Under the pieces are notes generated by a model. The model was not told the origin of the DNA. It did not search any database and worked only from the letters and a program-made list of their open reading frames with translations. Shown here piece after piece: positions 1-8,577 of a DNA stretch of 57,061 bases. The first letter of the stretch is position 1; each line of letters opens with the position of its first letter. The stretch is from NCBI GenBank assembly GCA_017429765.1, contig JAFROJ010000042.1, forward strand, positions 1 through 57,061, written 5' to 3'. Position numbers and translations under genes: made by a program. This stretch comes from Bacteroidales bacterium. Lineage in GTDB: Bacteria > Bacteroidota > Bacteroidia > Bacteroidales > UBA932.

Positions 1-51
1 CAGGATGAAGCTCGCAAGGAATTCAAACTTTGCAGATGTGTTGTCTTCCAT
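1..51 (-). CDS. Start of an unidentified gene, cut by the window edge
   Basis: Seventeen codons read leftward from an ATG at position 51 to the window edge (starts M-E-D-N-T-S-A-K-F) without a stop. It lies 55 bases beyond the stop of the truncated PD-(D/E)XK-type gene and on the same strand, so it would be the last visible gene of the restriction operon. Related operons often carry an AIPR-family or Vsr gene here, but seventeen residues are not enough to recognise either. No clear ribosome-binding site is visible. It could equally be chance. Confidence 0.3.
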   Translation of the reverse strand, partial: MEDNTSAKFEFLASFIL

Positions 52-106
52 ACTTCAAAGGTAAGGTCTTTTGATACACAAACCTACCTTCAAGTATATG
101 TTTATG

Positions 107-547
107 TCACATTATGCCACGGAAGTTTGCAAGTGTCCCGATTATCTTTGAAATCTCGCTTTTTAATGTCGCTGTTGATGGAAGTGACTTGAGACGTTGG
201 AGAACAAGGCTCATCACCCCAAAGAAGTACCGCTGGAAATCTAAATTGTTGGAATTCAGTTGGAAAATATTAAATCGTGCCGTTTCTGTGACCAAGTCCT
301 CAATGTTTTGGATTCTGCAATCACGATTAAACATCACATGGAACAACTCGAGTTTAATATCGCTTGTTCTGACATTATCAGACGATGCGATGAAGAAAAT
401 GGGGTATCCCTCCGAAGAGCAACCAACTTTGTGTGGGCTGTCATCATTAACAGGGATAACAGGATAGGAGCCATCTTGCCTTTCTTGATTGAGTAGTGCA
501 AGAAAGCTATTAAACAATGTGTTGTCTTGAATATCAGTCCTCATCAT
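107..547 (-). pseudogene. PD-(D/E)XK motif family protein (DUF4420-like), N-terminal part only
   Basis: The 146-residue product looks like the N-terminal half of the PD-(D/E)XK motif proteins that accompany Z1/MORC ATPases in restriction operons: it has the segment YPIFFIASSD, then IKLELFHVMFNRDCRI, and ends in a helix-rich stretch. Members of that family, as I recall them, are about 300 residues or more, with the nuclease core in the part missing here. A TGA stop ends the frame right after FRGIM, and neither other forward frame of the remaining 106 bases restores a recognisable continuation. The start overlaps the end of the Z1 gene by 14 bases, as in translationally coupled operons. Either the gene is broken, or it is a natural short form. 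Family assignment is by pattern memory only. Confidence 0.5.
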
Positions 548-2762
548 CTTCCAATGCTGAATTTAATGCAATGTAGTCTGTGCCTAATTTTTCCGGATAG
601 TAGATCGTAAAGTTGCAAGCAATCTTGTTACCGTTGAAGCCGGGGTCAACAATACGATAATGATGGATCTGGAAACAAATAGTGTCTTCGGCCTTGAAAT
701 AAATGTCGCCAGGGTAAACCCAATCTGGAGAATGGCCTTGCATTAAATTGGCGGGTTTTCCGTTGGGAATTCTATGGCTTCTCATATCATTACCTTTGGC
801 GGCATAAGCTATGTCGTATAACCGAATATGATCTATCTTTCCCTGTTCTTGAAGATATCGTAGATATTGTATAGTCACTAGCTTTCTCGTTATAAGAGGC
901 ACCTCATTATAGCGAATTCTCTTGAAAAACTCGATAAACGACTCGATATCCACTTTGATATAACGATGGTTACGAGCAAGGTTTCCATCATAATCTTCGC
1001 AGAGAATAAAACGATCCACGGGGATTCGCTCAAGCATGTAATCGATTTCACGGGTGTTGGCCTCAAAGTTGTCGAGGGTTCGCAACTGCCTCCAGCCGAT
1101 TAGTTTATCCCTAACAAGTTTTGTTGAAAGAATATTTGACCTCGTTGGATTCAAGCGATTGGTTAAAACCATAGCTTTTGCCATTTTGGTAAACTCGGCC
1201 ACGGACGAACACTGCTTAAGATTCTTGCGAAGCATTTCTTCGTGATCCACATAATCAATATACTCCGTTTTACTTTTTGCAGAGACATAGATTCGACAAA
1301 CATCCGCATACTTTAACTTATAACCGAAGAAGCGACAGCGTTGTTCGATAGTGTCTGCATTAGATTTCCCCTTTGTCGTTCTGGGCATATATGTCATTGA
1401 GAGCTTTTCTACCGTAAAACCTCGATTGAGCATATCCGCACCGACAAGAATGTGCGCAGGGGCTTCTTCCCAATCAATATCTCCTCTTTCAACATAGAAA
1501 GAGGAGGGGCCATCGCCTTGGACAAGTCGAATATGCGTTAATATCATAACTTTGTCTAGAACGGCAATAACCTCTTCAAAGGAAGGACGATTGTTTACAT
1601 ACTTAGAAATGGATTCATATGCTTCATGAAGGCTCGAAACGAACATCGTGTATGATGGATCGTTATGAGGAGAAGTAATTCGATCAATCCAGTTATTAAT
1701 CTTAGCGGAAGTCCAACGACAGAATTTTTCATTCGACTCTCGGCTACCATCAACATGAATCATCATTGAGAGGAATTTCACATCCTTCTTGATAAAAACT
1801 TTAATGGCGACACTGATCAAGAACTCTTTCAAAGACAATTCTAACGACTTCGGCATCGTCCGAAGTGGATTCCTTTCTTTGTGATAGAGATCATCCTCTT
1901 TAATGGTCTCAACAAAATTCCGTTCTTTGTTCTTAAAGAAAAACAATCCACCCGTATAATCATCACCTGGTGTTAAGACCGTATGATACTCCGGGGCTAA
2001 GATATCGTTGCTATCAATGAGGAAGGCTGCTTGGGGAGTAGCAGTATACTGCACATATGAATGACAGTCAAAACTCTTGCGTAGTTTAAGAATACTTGCA
2101 TAGGTGCTGCTAAACTCATCCTCCTCCCAGTCTTCTTTTCGTGTATTCTTCCTCGCATATGTATTAAAACTGGATTGGTCCGCTTCGTCATCGATTATCA
2201 GAATAGCCTTGTCTTTTACAAGCGGAGCAAGTGTGGTGCTTTGAAAAATATCTGCTAGCGTTCCAATGTGCTGGTAATGCTTGAGGATAGGGAACATCAA
2301 TACGCATCCATCGAGAAGTATGAAATTGCGAATACGGCTGATATCTGGTAATGAATTCTCCAGGCAGTCCTCAAATAAAGTAAAACTTGTATAATCGCCA
2401 TCGATGCGGAAATTCGATTTAAGGCGATCGTATGTTTGCTTCTGAAGATTGGTCTTTGTGCCGGTGAGATAAATAATAATTTTGAATCCGTTGTCCGCAG
2501 CCAATTCAGAAAGAACAGTGAAAGACATCGTTTTCCCGCTCTGAACATAGCCAACGGCGATGTTGGTTCTAGACCCCTCCTCACCAGGAAATTTGCACCT
2601 GCTCAAAATCTGGCAAGCTTCAGAAAGGACGGTCTCTTTGCTCCTTTCACTTATGGGCAAAGAATTAACTAACCTTAGAGTTCTTGGACCAATGTATGGA
2701 ATATGAGCTTGCTCCTCCGATGGAGTCGCAGGAGGGAGTATTGTTAATATCTCAGTCGCCAT
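534..2762 (-). CDS. Z1 domain-containing protein (superfamily II helicase-like ATPase of a restriction system)
   Basis: A 742-residue ATPase. Walker A is GYVQSGKT at residues 71-78, the DEAD-like Walker B is IIDDEAD at 189-195, motif III is YTATPQA, and the C-terminal motor lobe has ADMLNRGFTVEKL followed by QRCRFFGY, an arginine-finger-like motif VI. This order is typical of the Z1 family, which is encoded next to MORC-type ATPases and DNA methyltransferases in prokaryotic restriction-modification operons. The likely role is ATP-driven DNA translocation or recognition coupled to cleavage; this is inferred from the family. The start codon overlaps the stop of the MORC gene by one base, and its own end overlaps the next gene by 14, so the genes are co-transcribed. 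The base composition is much more AT-rich than the genes after 6,443. Confidence 0.88.
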   Translation of the reverse strand: MATEILTILPPATPSEEQAHIPYIGPRTLRLVNSLPISERSKETVLSEACQILSRCKFPGEEGSRTNIAVGYVQSGKTMSFTVLSELAADNGFKIIIYLTGTKTNLQKQTYDRLKSNFRIDGDYTSFTLFEDCLENSLPDISRIRNFILLDGCVLMFPILKHYQHIGTLADIFQSTTLAPLVKDKAILIIDDEADQSSFNTYARKNTRKEDWEEDEFSSTYASILKLRKSFDCHSYVQYTATPQAAFLIDSNDILAPEYHTVLTPGDDYTGGLFFFKNKERNFVETIKEDDLYHKERNPLRTMPKSLELSLKEFLISVAIKVFIKKDVKFLSMMIHVDGSRESNEKFCRWTSAKINNWIDRITSPHNDPSYTMFVSSLHEAYESISKYVNNRPSFEEVIAVLDKVMILTHIRLVQGDGPSSFYVERGDIDWEEAPAHILVGADMLNRGFTVEKLSMTYMPRTTKGKSNADTIEQRCRFFGYKLKYADVCRIYVSAKSKTEYIDYVDHEEMLRKNLKQCSSVAEFTKMAKAMVLTNRLNPTRSNILSTKLVRDKLIGWRQLRTLDNFEANTREIDYMLERIPVDRFILCEDYDGNLARNHRYIKVDIESFIEFFKRIRYNEVPLITRKLVTIQYLRYLQEQGKIDHIRLYDIAYAAKGNDMRSHRIPNGKPANLMQGHSPDWVYPGDIYFKAEDTICFQIHHYRIVDPGFNGNKIACNFTIYYPEKLGTDYIALNSALEDDED

Positions 2763-4348
2763 TAAATCTGCCCGATTAGTTTATTAAACATGTTGCGGAA
2801 GACATTACCACTTTCATCTCCAGCATTCATTAACGCTAGTTCTGCAGAGACCATTGCCTTGATAAATGTGGCCACAGGAAGATATCCATCTTCGGATTTA
2901 AAATCGCCGGCAAATCGCTCAAAATACTTATGTCGGAGATTAAATTGAGTCTTATAACTATCGTTCCCTAGTTTAACCAAATCGTATAGCCACCCAGCAT
3001 CAGCGCCTTTAACATGGCCAAGTTCAAGTTCAAAATCATACCCGTCTATAGTAATCTGGGTATGAATAGGGTTGGCCATCTGCTCTGCCGCCTTGGGCTC
3101 TTCTGGCTCTGGCGTAGTCAAAATGGGAATTTCTTCAACCTTATCTTGTGTTGAATTAGGTGGTGCAATTATTGGCTTCGGCTCCGGTTTAGTTCTTATA
3201 GGGGTCTTTGATGTCGTCACAACTGGCCGATTAAAGGTTTCAACCAAGGTTTCGGTTAAACTTTTGGCTACCTTTGGCGTTGCCGGATCTGTTCCCTTTT
3301 TGAAATTCTGAGCCTGTCGGAAAATTCTGAAAGAGGTGTCTTTTTCAAGATCCTCTGCGAGATATTTAATAAACATCTCAAACTCATCTCCTTCCGTGAA
3401 AGAATTCTTCGTGAAACTAACATGGAATCCTTCTAATTCGAGTTCCCCAAATATTCTTTTAAACTGAGGGGATCCTGGCTCTCCACACAGACATTTGGGC
3501 CTGTATCTATCTTCATAACTGGAGCCGATGACGCGCCCTCTTCGGAAAAGCAAGAAGCCGTTATCGGTAGATGTACTCATTGTCTCTAGGACTCCAATAA
3601 ATCCCTTAACATGATACGAGCCCGCATCAAACTTGATGTCTTTTTTCCAATAAATAGGTTCTCCATCGGGATTCTCGTAATAAGGGGCCTTGAGAATTTT
3701 TAATTCCGTTACCTCTTGGAGTTCTTCGTTAACAAATAAATCTAATATTCCCTCGCGAATATACTTGGAATAAATGCTAGCTAGATGTTTCTTTATTCCC
3801 GTAATTTGTCTTGAGGATGGCTTATTCTGAGAAAGGTTCTGCAGGGTAATAAGGGTATAGTGCTCATCTTTGTATGCGGGTTCTATCTTTACATCAAGTT
3901 GCAGTTTCTCTTTTTGAACAACGTCTTCGAGATCAAATACCAGCGTTTTTTTATAAGGTTCGCCATAAGCAGACGTCTCCACCGTCCATAGGTTTGAAAG
4001 CCAAATTGATGAAACTTTCATACCCATTCCAAACTCATTCAATCCACTTGCATCGAGCGGAATGTTTGCAAGTTCGAATGCATTCTCATAGTACTTTTCA
4101 GAAATACCAAATGCATTATCCTTGATCGTAATAATGCCTCTGTCTGGATCTATGTCTATCTTGACCGTAAGTTTGTGGTTCTCGTTCAAAGAAGAAAGCA
4201 ACTCTTGATTATCGACATAACTCTGAATAGAATTATCGACATACTCCGCCAAGGCATTATGGACCTTGTTATTGATGTACCTAAATGCCGAGTAGACTAA
4301 AGGCTTTGTAGCAATAGAAACGGATGCATTCATAGATTCAGCAAGCAT
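2762..4348 (-). CDS. MORC/GHKL-type ATPase of a restriction-modification operon
   Basis: A 528-residue protein with an N-terminal GHKL (HSP90/MutL-type) ATPase. Visible motifs are the helix ALAEYVDNSIQ (residues 32-42, with the metal-binding Asn and general-base Glu), KDNAFGI at 76-82 (the usual D-x-G motif reads DNAFG here) and the lid loop FGMGMK at 106-111. An S5-like second half follows to about residue 330. A Pro/Thr/Lys-rich, probably disordered linker covers about 350-425, and then comes a C-terminal domain of unknown fold. Prokaryotic MORC relatives of this form are known from restriction-modification neighbourhoods. It overlaps the methyltransferase gene by 19 bases and the Z1 gene by one. 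Nucleotide-dependent dimer clamping on DNA is the likely mechanism, inferred from MutL and MORC relatives. Confidence 0.82.
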   Translation of the reverse strand: MLAESMNASVSIATKPLVYSAFRYINNKVHNALAEYVDNSIQSYVDNQELLSSLNENHKLTVKIDIDPDRGIITIKDNAFGISEKYYENAFELANIPLDASGLNEFGMGMKVSSIWLSNLWTVETSAYGEPYKKTLVFDLEDVVQKEKLQLDVKIEPAYKDEHYTLITLQNLSQNKPSSRQITGIKKHLASIYSKYIREGILDLFVNEELQEVTELKILKAPYYENPDGEPIYWKKDIKFDAGSYHVKGFIGVLETMSTSTDNGFLLFRRGRVIGSSYEDRYRPKCLCGEPGSPQFKRIFGELELEGFHVSFTKNSFTEGDEFEMFIKYLAEDLEKDTSFRIFRQAQNFKKGTDPATPKVAKSLTETLVETFNRPVVTTSKTPIRTKPEPKPIIAPPNSTQDKVEEIPILTTPEPEEPKAAEQMANPIHTQITIDGYDFELELGHVKGADAGWLYDLVKLGNDSYKTQFNLRHKYFERFAGDFKSEDGYLPVATFIKAMVSAELALMNAGDESGNVFRNMFNKLIGQI

Positions 4349-5676
4349 TGAGCGATAGTTTCAACAATTCTCACATTCACAGCATTGCCAAGAGCCTCTG
4401 ATGCTCTTGTGAGAGAAAGAGGATAATTGGGGCGAGTTGTGTCCAAATGAAGTTCCTCCATACCTTGTAGGGCGGAGGCTTCTTTTAATGATAGGTAGCG
4501 ACCGTGGTCTGGCTCATCCTTCGTGAGGATGCTTTCCGGGAGTTTAACCCATGGGAAAATAGGTGTTTGCGTCCCGACTAAATTAAGAGCAGGAGAGAAC
4601 GTGGGCATTTTTACTCTTATGCCAGAAGCGCGGAACTGGACAATCTTATCTTCGATAGTAGGAACTGCCGTTCCGCAGTTCCATTCTAACTTTAAATGAC
4701 TATTATCAAAACCTTTCACCTTTTTAAGCCAAGGAGTCAACCATTTTTTATGTTTCTTATAGAATTCTCGATTCTGACTTATATATCTTTTTTTCCATTG
4801 TGGGAATTCTATACTAACTCGAGTCTGAGCATAATTCGGCAAGCAAAGAAGGCATTCCTCGATTGAGTTACCACTTATTCTATTGCCGAGTTTACCCTTT
4901 TTCCCAATTAACTCATCAATGCCCTGATATGCGGGTGCGAGCCCTTCAAAACTATATGTCGCGCCAAATTCCATTGCCCAGATGGGGAATGAAGGAATAG
5001 GGTCTCCGCTTGCGATCACATTGTTGATGAATTCTTGCCAAACGGATAGTTGGTATCTTGTATCCGGCTTCAGTTTAGTTATAGACGTGTCATTCTCGTC
5101 AATAATGCTTCTGATATCACAGACTTCGTGTGTTGGAGTAGGAAAACGGAAGTTACCTAAACCACCAAGATCTTGTCTAGCAGCAACGATATATATCCTC
5201 TTTCTATGCTGAGGAATTCCAAATTCATGAGGGGAAAGGATAGTCTCGTCTACTTCATATTCAAGGTCGTCATGAAGAATATGATAAATAACATCCCATG
5301 TGTGCCCGTTATCATGTCCCTTAAGATTTGCCACATTCTCTAAAAAGACATATCTCGGCTTATGATAACGAATGATTTCTGCAATATAATAAAAGAGATT
5401 CCCTCGATTCTTATCATCATTGAAGCCTTGTCTTTTTCCGGCTTGACTAAACGGCTGGCAAGGAAAACCGCCACATAGAATATCATGTGTTGGGATATCT
5501 TCAGGAGCAATCTGGGTAATATCTCCAAAGATCGGTGTGCCCGGGAAACTCTCCTGATATAATCGTCTCAAATCGTCTTTAATCTCAGAAGCAAACACGC
5601 ATTGGCAACCAAGATGAGATAAAGCCAGGTGAAAACCACCGAGCCCGGCAAAAAGATCTATGAACCTTAAAGGCAT
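4330..5676 (-). CDS. DNA cytosine-C5 methyltransferase
   Basis: A 448-residue C5-cytosine methyltransferase. Motif I is FIDLFAGLGGFHLAL (residues 5-19, SAM binding), motif IV is GGFPCQPFSQ with the catalytic Cys73, motif VI is FLENVANL (ENV at 113-115), motif VIII is QHRKRIYI (156-163), and the C-terminal motifs IX-X are represented by LSLKEASALQGM and LGNAVNV. The long stretch between about 190 and 380 is the target-recognition region and cannot be read for sequence specificity. It is the first gene of the AT-rich defence operon and would protect host DNA from the linked nuclease activity. A palindrome lies immediately upstream (5,701-5,743). No Vsr endonuclease gene is seen in the window. 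Confidence 0.93.
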   Translation of the reverse strand: MPLRFIDLFAGLGGFHLALSHLGCQCVFASEIKDDLRRLYQESFPGTPIFGDITQIAPEDIPTHDILCGGFPCQPFSQAGKRQGFNDDKNRGNLFYYIAEIIRYHKPRYVFLENVANLKGHDNGHTWDVIYHILHDDLEYEVDETILSPHEFGIPQHRKRIYIVAARQDLGGLGNFRFPTPTHEVCDIRSIIDENDTSITKLKPDTRYQLSVWQEFINNVIASGDPIPSFPIWAMEFGATYSFEGLAPAYQGIDELIGKKGKLGNRISGNSIEECLLCLPNYAQTRVSIEFPQWKKRYISQNREFYKKHKKWLTPWLKKVKGFDNSHLKLEWNCGTAVPTIEDKIVQFRASGIRVKMPTFSPALNLVGTQTPIFPWVKLPESILTKDEPDHGRYLSLKEASALQGMEELHLDTTRPNYPLSLTRASEALGNAVNVRIVETIAQCLLNL

Positions 5677-5700
5677 AATAATAGTTGCACAATCTCATAC

Positions 5701-5743
5701 AACAAGCATGGGGGACATAAATCTGTCCCCTGGCTAAGTTGTT
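5701..5743. promoter_or_regulatory. Palindromic hairpin upstream of the methyltransferase gene
   Basis: A perfect stem GGGGACA / TGTCCCC with a six-base loop sits about 35 bases upstream of the methyltransferase start, flanked by further weak symmetry (AACAAGC on the left, GCTAAGTTGTT on the right). It may be an operator for control of methyltransferase expression or a terminator of incoming transcription. The rest of 5,744-6,012 is AT-rich; I see no convincing gene there. A 64-codon forward frame beginning with GTG at 5,769 has no recognisable content. Confidence 0.4.
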
Positions 5744-6012
5744 CGATTGTATATAATAGTTCAACTAAGTGTCAGACAACAAATTTAACGATTTTTGTTA
5801 TTCTAACCTAATGAGAGGGCGCTGTTTTAAATCTGGCAAACACTTGGAACTCGTTCCGATTCAGGAAGGAAAGAGAACAATCCCTATTGGAAGAGGTGAA
5901 ATCCCTCTGACCTTTCTCCCTTTAATCTCTACCAACAGATGTGAATCTCCACACACCTGTTAGAAGGCCCCGAAAAGGCGATTTTGATACACTTTTTGTC
6001 ACACTAGAAACG

Positions 6013-6048
6013 AAAAATCCCTCACAGAACGCTCTGTAAGGGATTTTT
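6013..6048 (-). terminator. Terminator of the tRNA-Ser gene
   Basis: A 16-base stem (AAAAATCCCT plus CACAGA paired with TCTGTA plus AGGGATTTTT) with a four-base loop and T-rich ends on both strands lies one base beyond the 3' end of tRNA-Ser. This is a strong intrinsic terminator that could work in both directions. Confidence 0.75.
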
Positions 6049-6049
6049 G

Positions 6050-6137
6050 CGGAGAGGACGAGATTCGAACTCGTGGTACGCTTGAGACGTACGTCGGTTT
6101 AGCAAACCGGTGGTTTCAGCCACTCACCCACCTCTCC
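6050..6137 (-). tRNA. tRNA-Ser (GCU anticodon)
   Basis: The complementary strand reads GGAGAGG (acceptor arm) and GTGAGTGGCTGAAA (D arm), then an anticodon loop TTGCTAA with anticodon GCT. A long class II variable arm of about 17 bases follows, then the T arm GTTCGAATC, and the gene closes with CCTCTCC plus a G discriminator. CCA is not encoded. A Bacteroidota -7 box lies 50 bases upstream, and a strong hairpin terminator is at the 3' end. The 3' end faces the AT-rich restriction island, as is usual for tRNA genes used as integration sites. Confidence 0.95.
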
Positions 6138-6187
6138 GGGAGTTTGGACTGAAGGTTTTGTCAAACCTTTGTTTTTGGTCCGGACTG

Positions 6188-6195
6188 CAAAGATA
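6188..6195 (-). promoter_or_regulatory. Promoter -7 box for tRNA-Ser
   Basis: TATCTTTG on the minus strand matches the Bacteroidota -7 consensus TAnnTTTG and is followed by GC, 50 bases before the tRNA 5' end. The remaining sequence to 6,442 is a 3' flank of the transporter gene with no gene that I can support. Confidence 0.6.
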
Positions 6196-6442
6196 CAAAA
6201 ATTAATTATTATGCAACATCCTTTCGGAAAGTTATCTTCTTCGGGACGAAATTCATCAAATCTAGAAATCGCCACTTTTCTATAATCGCATGTGGCTGGA
6301 GACATTTCCATATTGATAATCAATAACTTAAATGATTTCCCGTCCCCGAAATCGAATATGGCAAATCACGTAATCTGTTGAATATCAAGGGAAAACCGTC
6401 TCCGGCCATTGTATCGTCCTGAAATAAGTTTACTTGATCTGA

Positions 6443-7351
6443 CTACGCCTTCTTCTTCGGCACGAAATTCACCAACCCGACGCCGGTGAAGACCAGGATG
6501 GTGGCGATGACCTTGAGGGTGGTGATGTGGTCGAGGCCGAGGGCCAGGGCGATGACCATGGCGATGACGGGCTGGACGTAGGTGTACATGCAGACGACGA
6601 CGGGGCGGAGGCGTTTCTGGCCGAATGGGATGAGGAAATAGGCGACGAAGGTGGCGAAGAAGACGACAAAAACGACTTGCCACATCACGTCGACCGGCAC
6701 GGCGGCGAGGCTGGAGGCCCCGAACGCGCCAAAAGCGAAGGGCAGGGCCATCAGGGAGGAGAAGAGGAACATCCACTTCATGAAAGTCACGACGGAATAT
6801 TTCTGGATGAGGGGTTTGAATATTCCCACGTAGGAGGCGAAGCAGAGGGTGTTGACGACCATCCCGAGAAGGCCCCAGATGGAGGTGGAGTCGGCGCCGG
6901 AACGTATTGACACGCAATTGAATATCAAAATCATCACGCCGACGAGGCTGAGGGCGATGCCGGCTATTCCGCTCCAGGTGATCCGCTCTTTGATGACGAT
7001 CGCCGAGATGATGAGGGTCATGATCGGGCTGAGGGTACTCATGATCGAGGCGTCGATGGCGGTGGTCTTGGTGATGGCCCAGAGGAAGGAAATCTGGGTC
7101 AGGTAGAGGCCGAGGAAAGACGCGAGGGCGACTTTCCACACGTCCCGTCTCTCAATTCGCTCGCCGGAGGAGGTGAACAGGGACAATATCCAGAAAAGGA
7201 CTGTCGCCCCGAAGGAGCGGAAGCAGAAGAGAGCCATCGGGGTAATGTTCCCGTCGAGGGCTATACTCTTGCAACTGACTATGTTAAACCCGAATATGGC
7301 GTAGGCGGCGAAGCACGCCAGATTGCCCGTCAGGGCGCCGTTCCTCTCCAT
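6443..7351 (-). CDS. EamA/DMT-family transporter
   Basis: About 302 residues with ten predicted membrane segments in two repeated halves of five, the drug/metabolite transporter architecture. The second EamA half begins near ADSTSIWGLLGMVVN, and the protein ends with a basic tail (PKKKA). The start at 7,351 (M-E-R-N-G) is chosen because the first membrane helix follows directly; the upstream frame is an arginine-rich shadow. Two bases separate it from the DUF6786 gene before it, so the pair is probably co-transcribed. The substrate cannot be read from sequence; family members export amino acids, sugars-related metabolites or toxic compounds across the inner membrane. Confidence 0.88.
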   Translation of the reverse strand: MERNGALTGNLACFAAYAIFGFNIVSCKSIALDGNITPMALFCFRSFGATVLFWILSLFTSSGERIERRDVWKVALASFLGLYLTQISFLWAITKTTAIDASIMSTLSPIMTLIISAIVIKERITWSGIAGIALSLVGVMILIFNCVSIRSGADSTSIWGLLGMVVNTLCFASYVGIFKPLIQKYSVVTFMKWMFLFSSLMALPFAFGAFGASSLAAVPVDVMWQVVFVVFFATFVAYFLIPFGQKRLRPVVVCMYTYVQPVIAMVIALALGLDHITTLKVIATILVFTGVGLVNFVPKKKA

Positions 7352-7353
7352 AG

Positions 7354-8508
7354 TCAGCTGTCCAGGAACACTTTGCCGATTTCCTCCAACTTGGCGCCGA
7401 AGACGGTCTTGAAGATGGGGGCGAGGGCCGAGGGGGCGCCTTCGAGGTGGAAGGTGATTTGGGTGTGAGTGAGGCTCGCCCCGGGAGCGAGGGCGGCTCC
7501 GGGAGAGGAGGTCTCGATCTCGTAGAAGGGGCCCATCAACTCGCCGGTCTCGGTGGGGCCGTCGTTGTAGGAGTTTATGACGTCGCCGCAGAAGGGGTCG
7601 TCCTGGGGGCCCCACTGGCCGTTGACATAGTCGGCGGGACCTTCGGGGACGGTGTATTTAAGGATATTCAGGACTCCGGCCTCACTGTCGTAACTGCCGC
7701 AGAGGTCCCTGGCGGAGCCGGCGGGCAGGCCGATTTTGGCGCGGTAGGCCCCGTCGATCCGGAAATAGACCATCCCGTCGCCGACGACGAGGCGGTCGGA
7801 AGGTACTTTCCCGAAATACTCATCATTGACAGGCTTGCCCGTACAATCCTTGTTGAAAGGGATGAATACGGTTGTCGTCGGGGTCGGTGGATACATCCCG
7901 AGCAGCCAGACCGAGGGCATCCCGGTCTCCTTGGTCCACGGGGTGGAGCCGAGGTTAAAGAGGGTGTTGGCGGTGCTGTAGGCGACGGCGCTTACCCCTT
8001 CCGGCAGGCTGATTCCCAACGACTTACGAATAGCTTCCCTGTCCAGGAGCGTCACCTCTCTTCGGACCCCGATCCTGAACTCGACGCCCGAGGCGTTTGT
8101 CAGCGTGGTCTCTTTCGTGAATATGGCCTCCCCGGGAGTGGCGGACTCGACCTCGAAGGGCTCGGAGTCTATGAAGGCCGGCACATCCCAGTTGGCGAAT
8201 ATCTGCTCGTCTCCAGGCTTGAAATACCACGAGAAGGGGCCTCCCTCGGGGCCTATCCAGAAGCGTTCCTCGCCGCCGAAGGGGTTGAACTGAGGGTTGA
8301 CAAAACCCTCGGCGACAGCCTTGTGGTTGATCCAGCCGAAACTCCGGCCTTCCGGCCCGTCCGCGGTGGAGGTCATCACCCTCCCCTGGTACGCCGGCAC
8401 AAGAAGAACCCTCCCCTGCCCGTCTTTACCGATAAGTTCGAGCACGCCGATATTCCTTGAGGCGAACAATTCCAGATCCCGACCGTATGTGTTCATTCTG
8501 AAGTCCAT
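7354..8508 (-). CDS. DUF6786 family protein
   Basis: About 384 residues, start taken at MDFRMNTYG. No signal peptide or membrane segment is visible. The content is beta-rich, with aromatic and glycine-rich motifs (FWIGPEGGPFSWYF, NPFGGEERF) that resemble the DUF6786 proteins of Bacteroidota; these look like sugar-binding, mutarotase-type beta-sandwich proteins. Its function is unknown. It is followed at two bases by the EamA transporter and is divergent from the exported-enzyme operon. A -7 box variant (TATTTTCG) lies 10 bases upstream of the start. Confidence 0.7.
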   Translation of the reverse strand: MDFRMNTYGRDLELFASRNIGVLELIGKDGQGRVLLVPAYQGRVMTSTADGPEGRSFGWINHKAVAEGFVNPQFNPFGGEERFWIGPEGGPFSWYFKPGDEQIFANWDVPAFIDSEPFEVESATPGEAIFTKETTLTNASGVEFRIGVRREVTLLDREAIRKSLGISLPEGVSAVAYSTANTLFNLGSTPWTKETGMPSVWLLGMYPPTPTTTVFIPFNKDCTGKPVNDEYFGKVPSDRLVVGDGMVYFRIDGAYRAKIGLPAGSARDLCGSYDSEAGVLNILKYTVPEGPADYVNGQWGPQDDPFCGDVINSYNDGPTETGELMGPFYEIETSSPGAALAPGASLTHTQITFHLEGAPSALAPIFKTVFGAKLEEIGKVFLDS

Positions 8509-8518
8509 CTTATTGGCG

Positions 8519-8557
8519 CGAAAATAATAAAGACCTGTCGGAAAATGATTATCTTTG
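8519..8557. promoter_or_regulatory. Divergent promoter pair between DUF6786 and the exported-enzyme operon
   Basis: TATTTTCG on the minus strand (8,519-8,526) precedes the DUF6786 gene, and TATCTTTG on the plus strand (8,550-8,557) precedes the start at 8,578 by 20 bases. Both match the Bacteroidota -7 consensus, the first with one mismatch. Confidence 0.5.
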
Positions 8558-8577
8558 AGAAGTAAAAACACATAAAT

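Noticed and set aside
5769-5963. 64-codon plus-strand frame next to the tRNA-Ser terminator
   Set aside because: GTG start, no promoter box, no recognisable content; left as non-coding.
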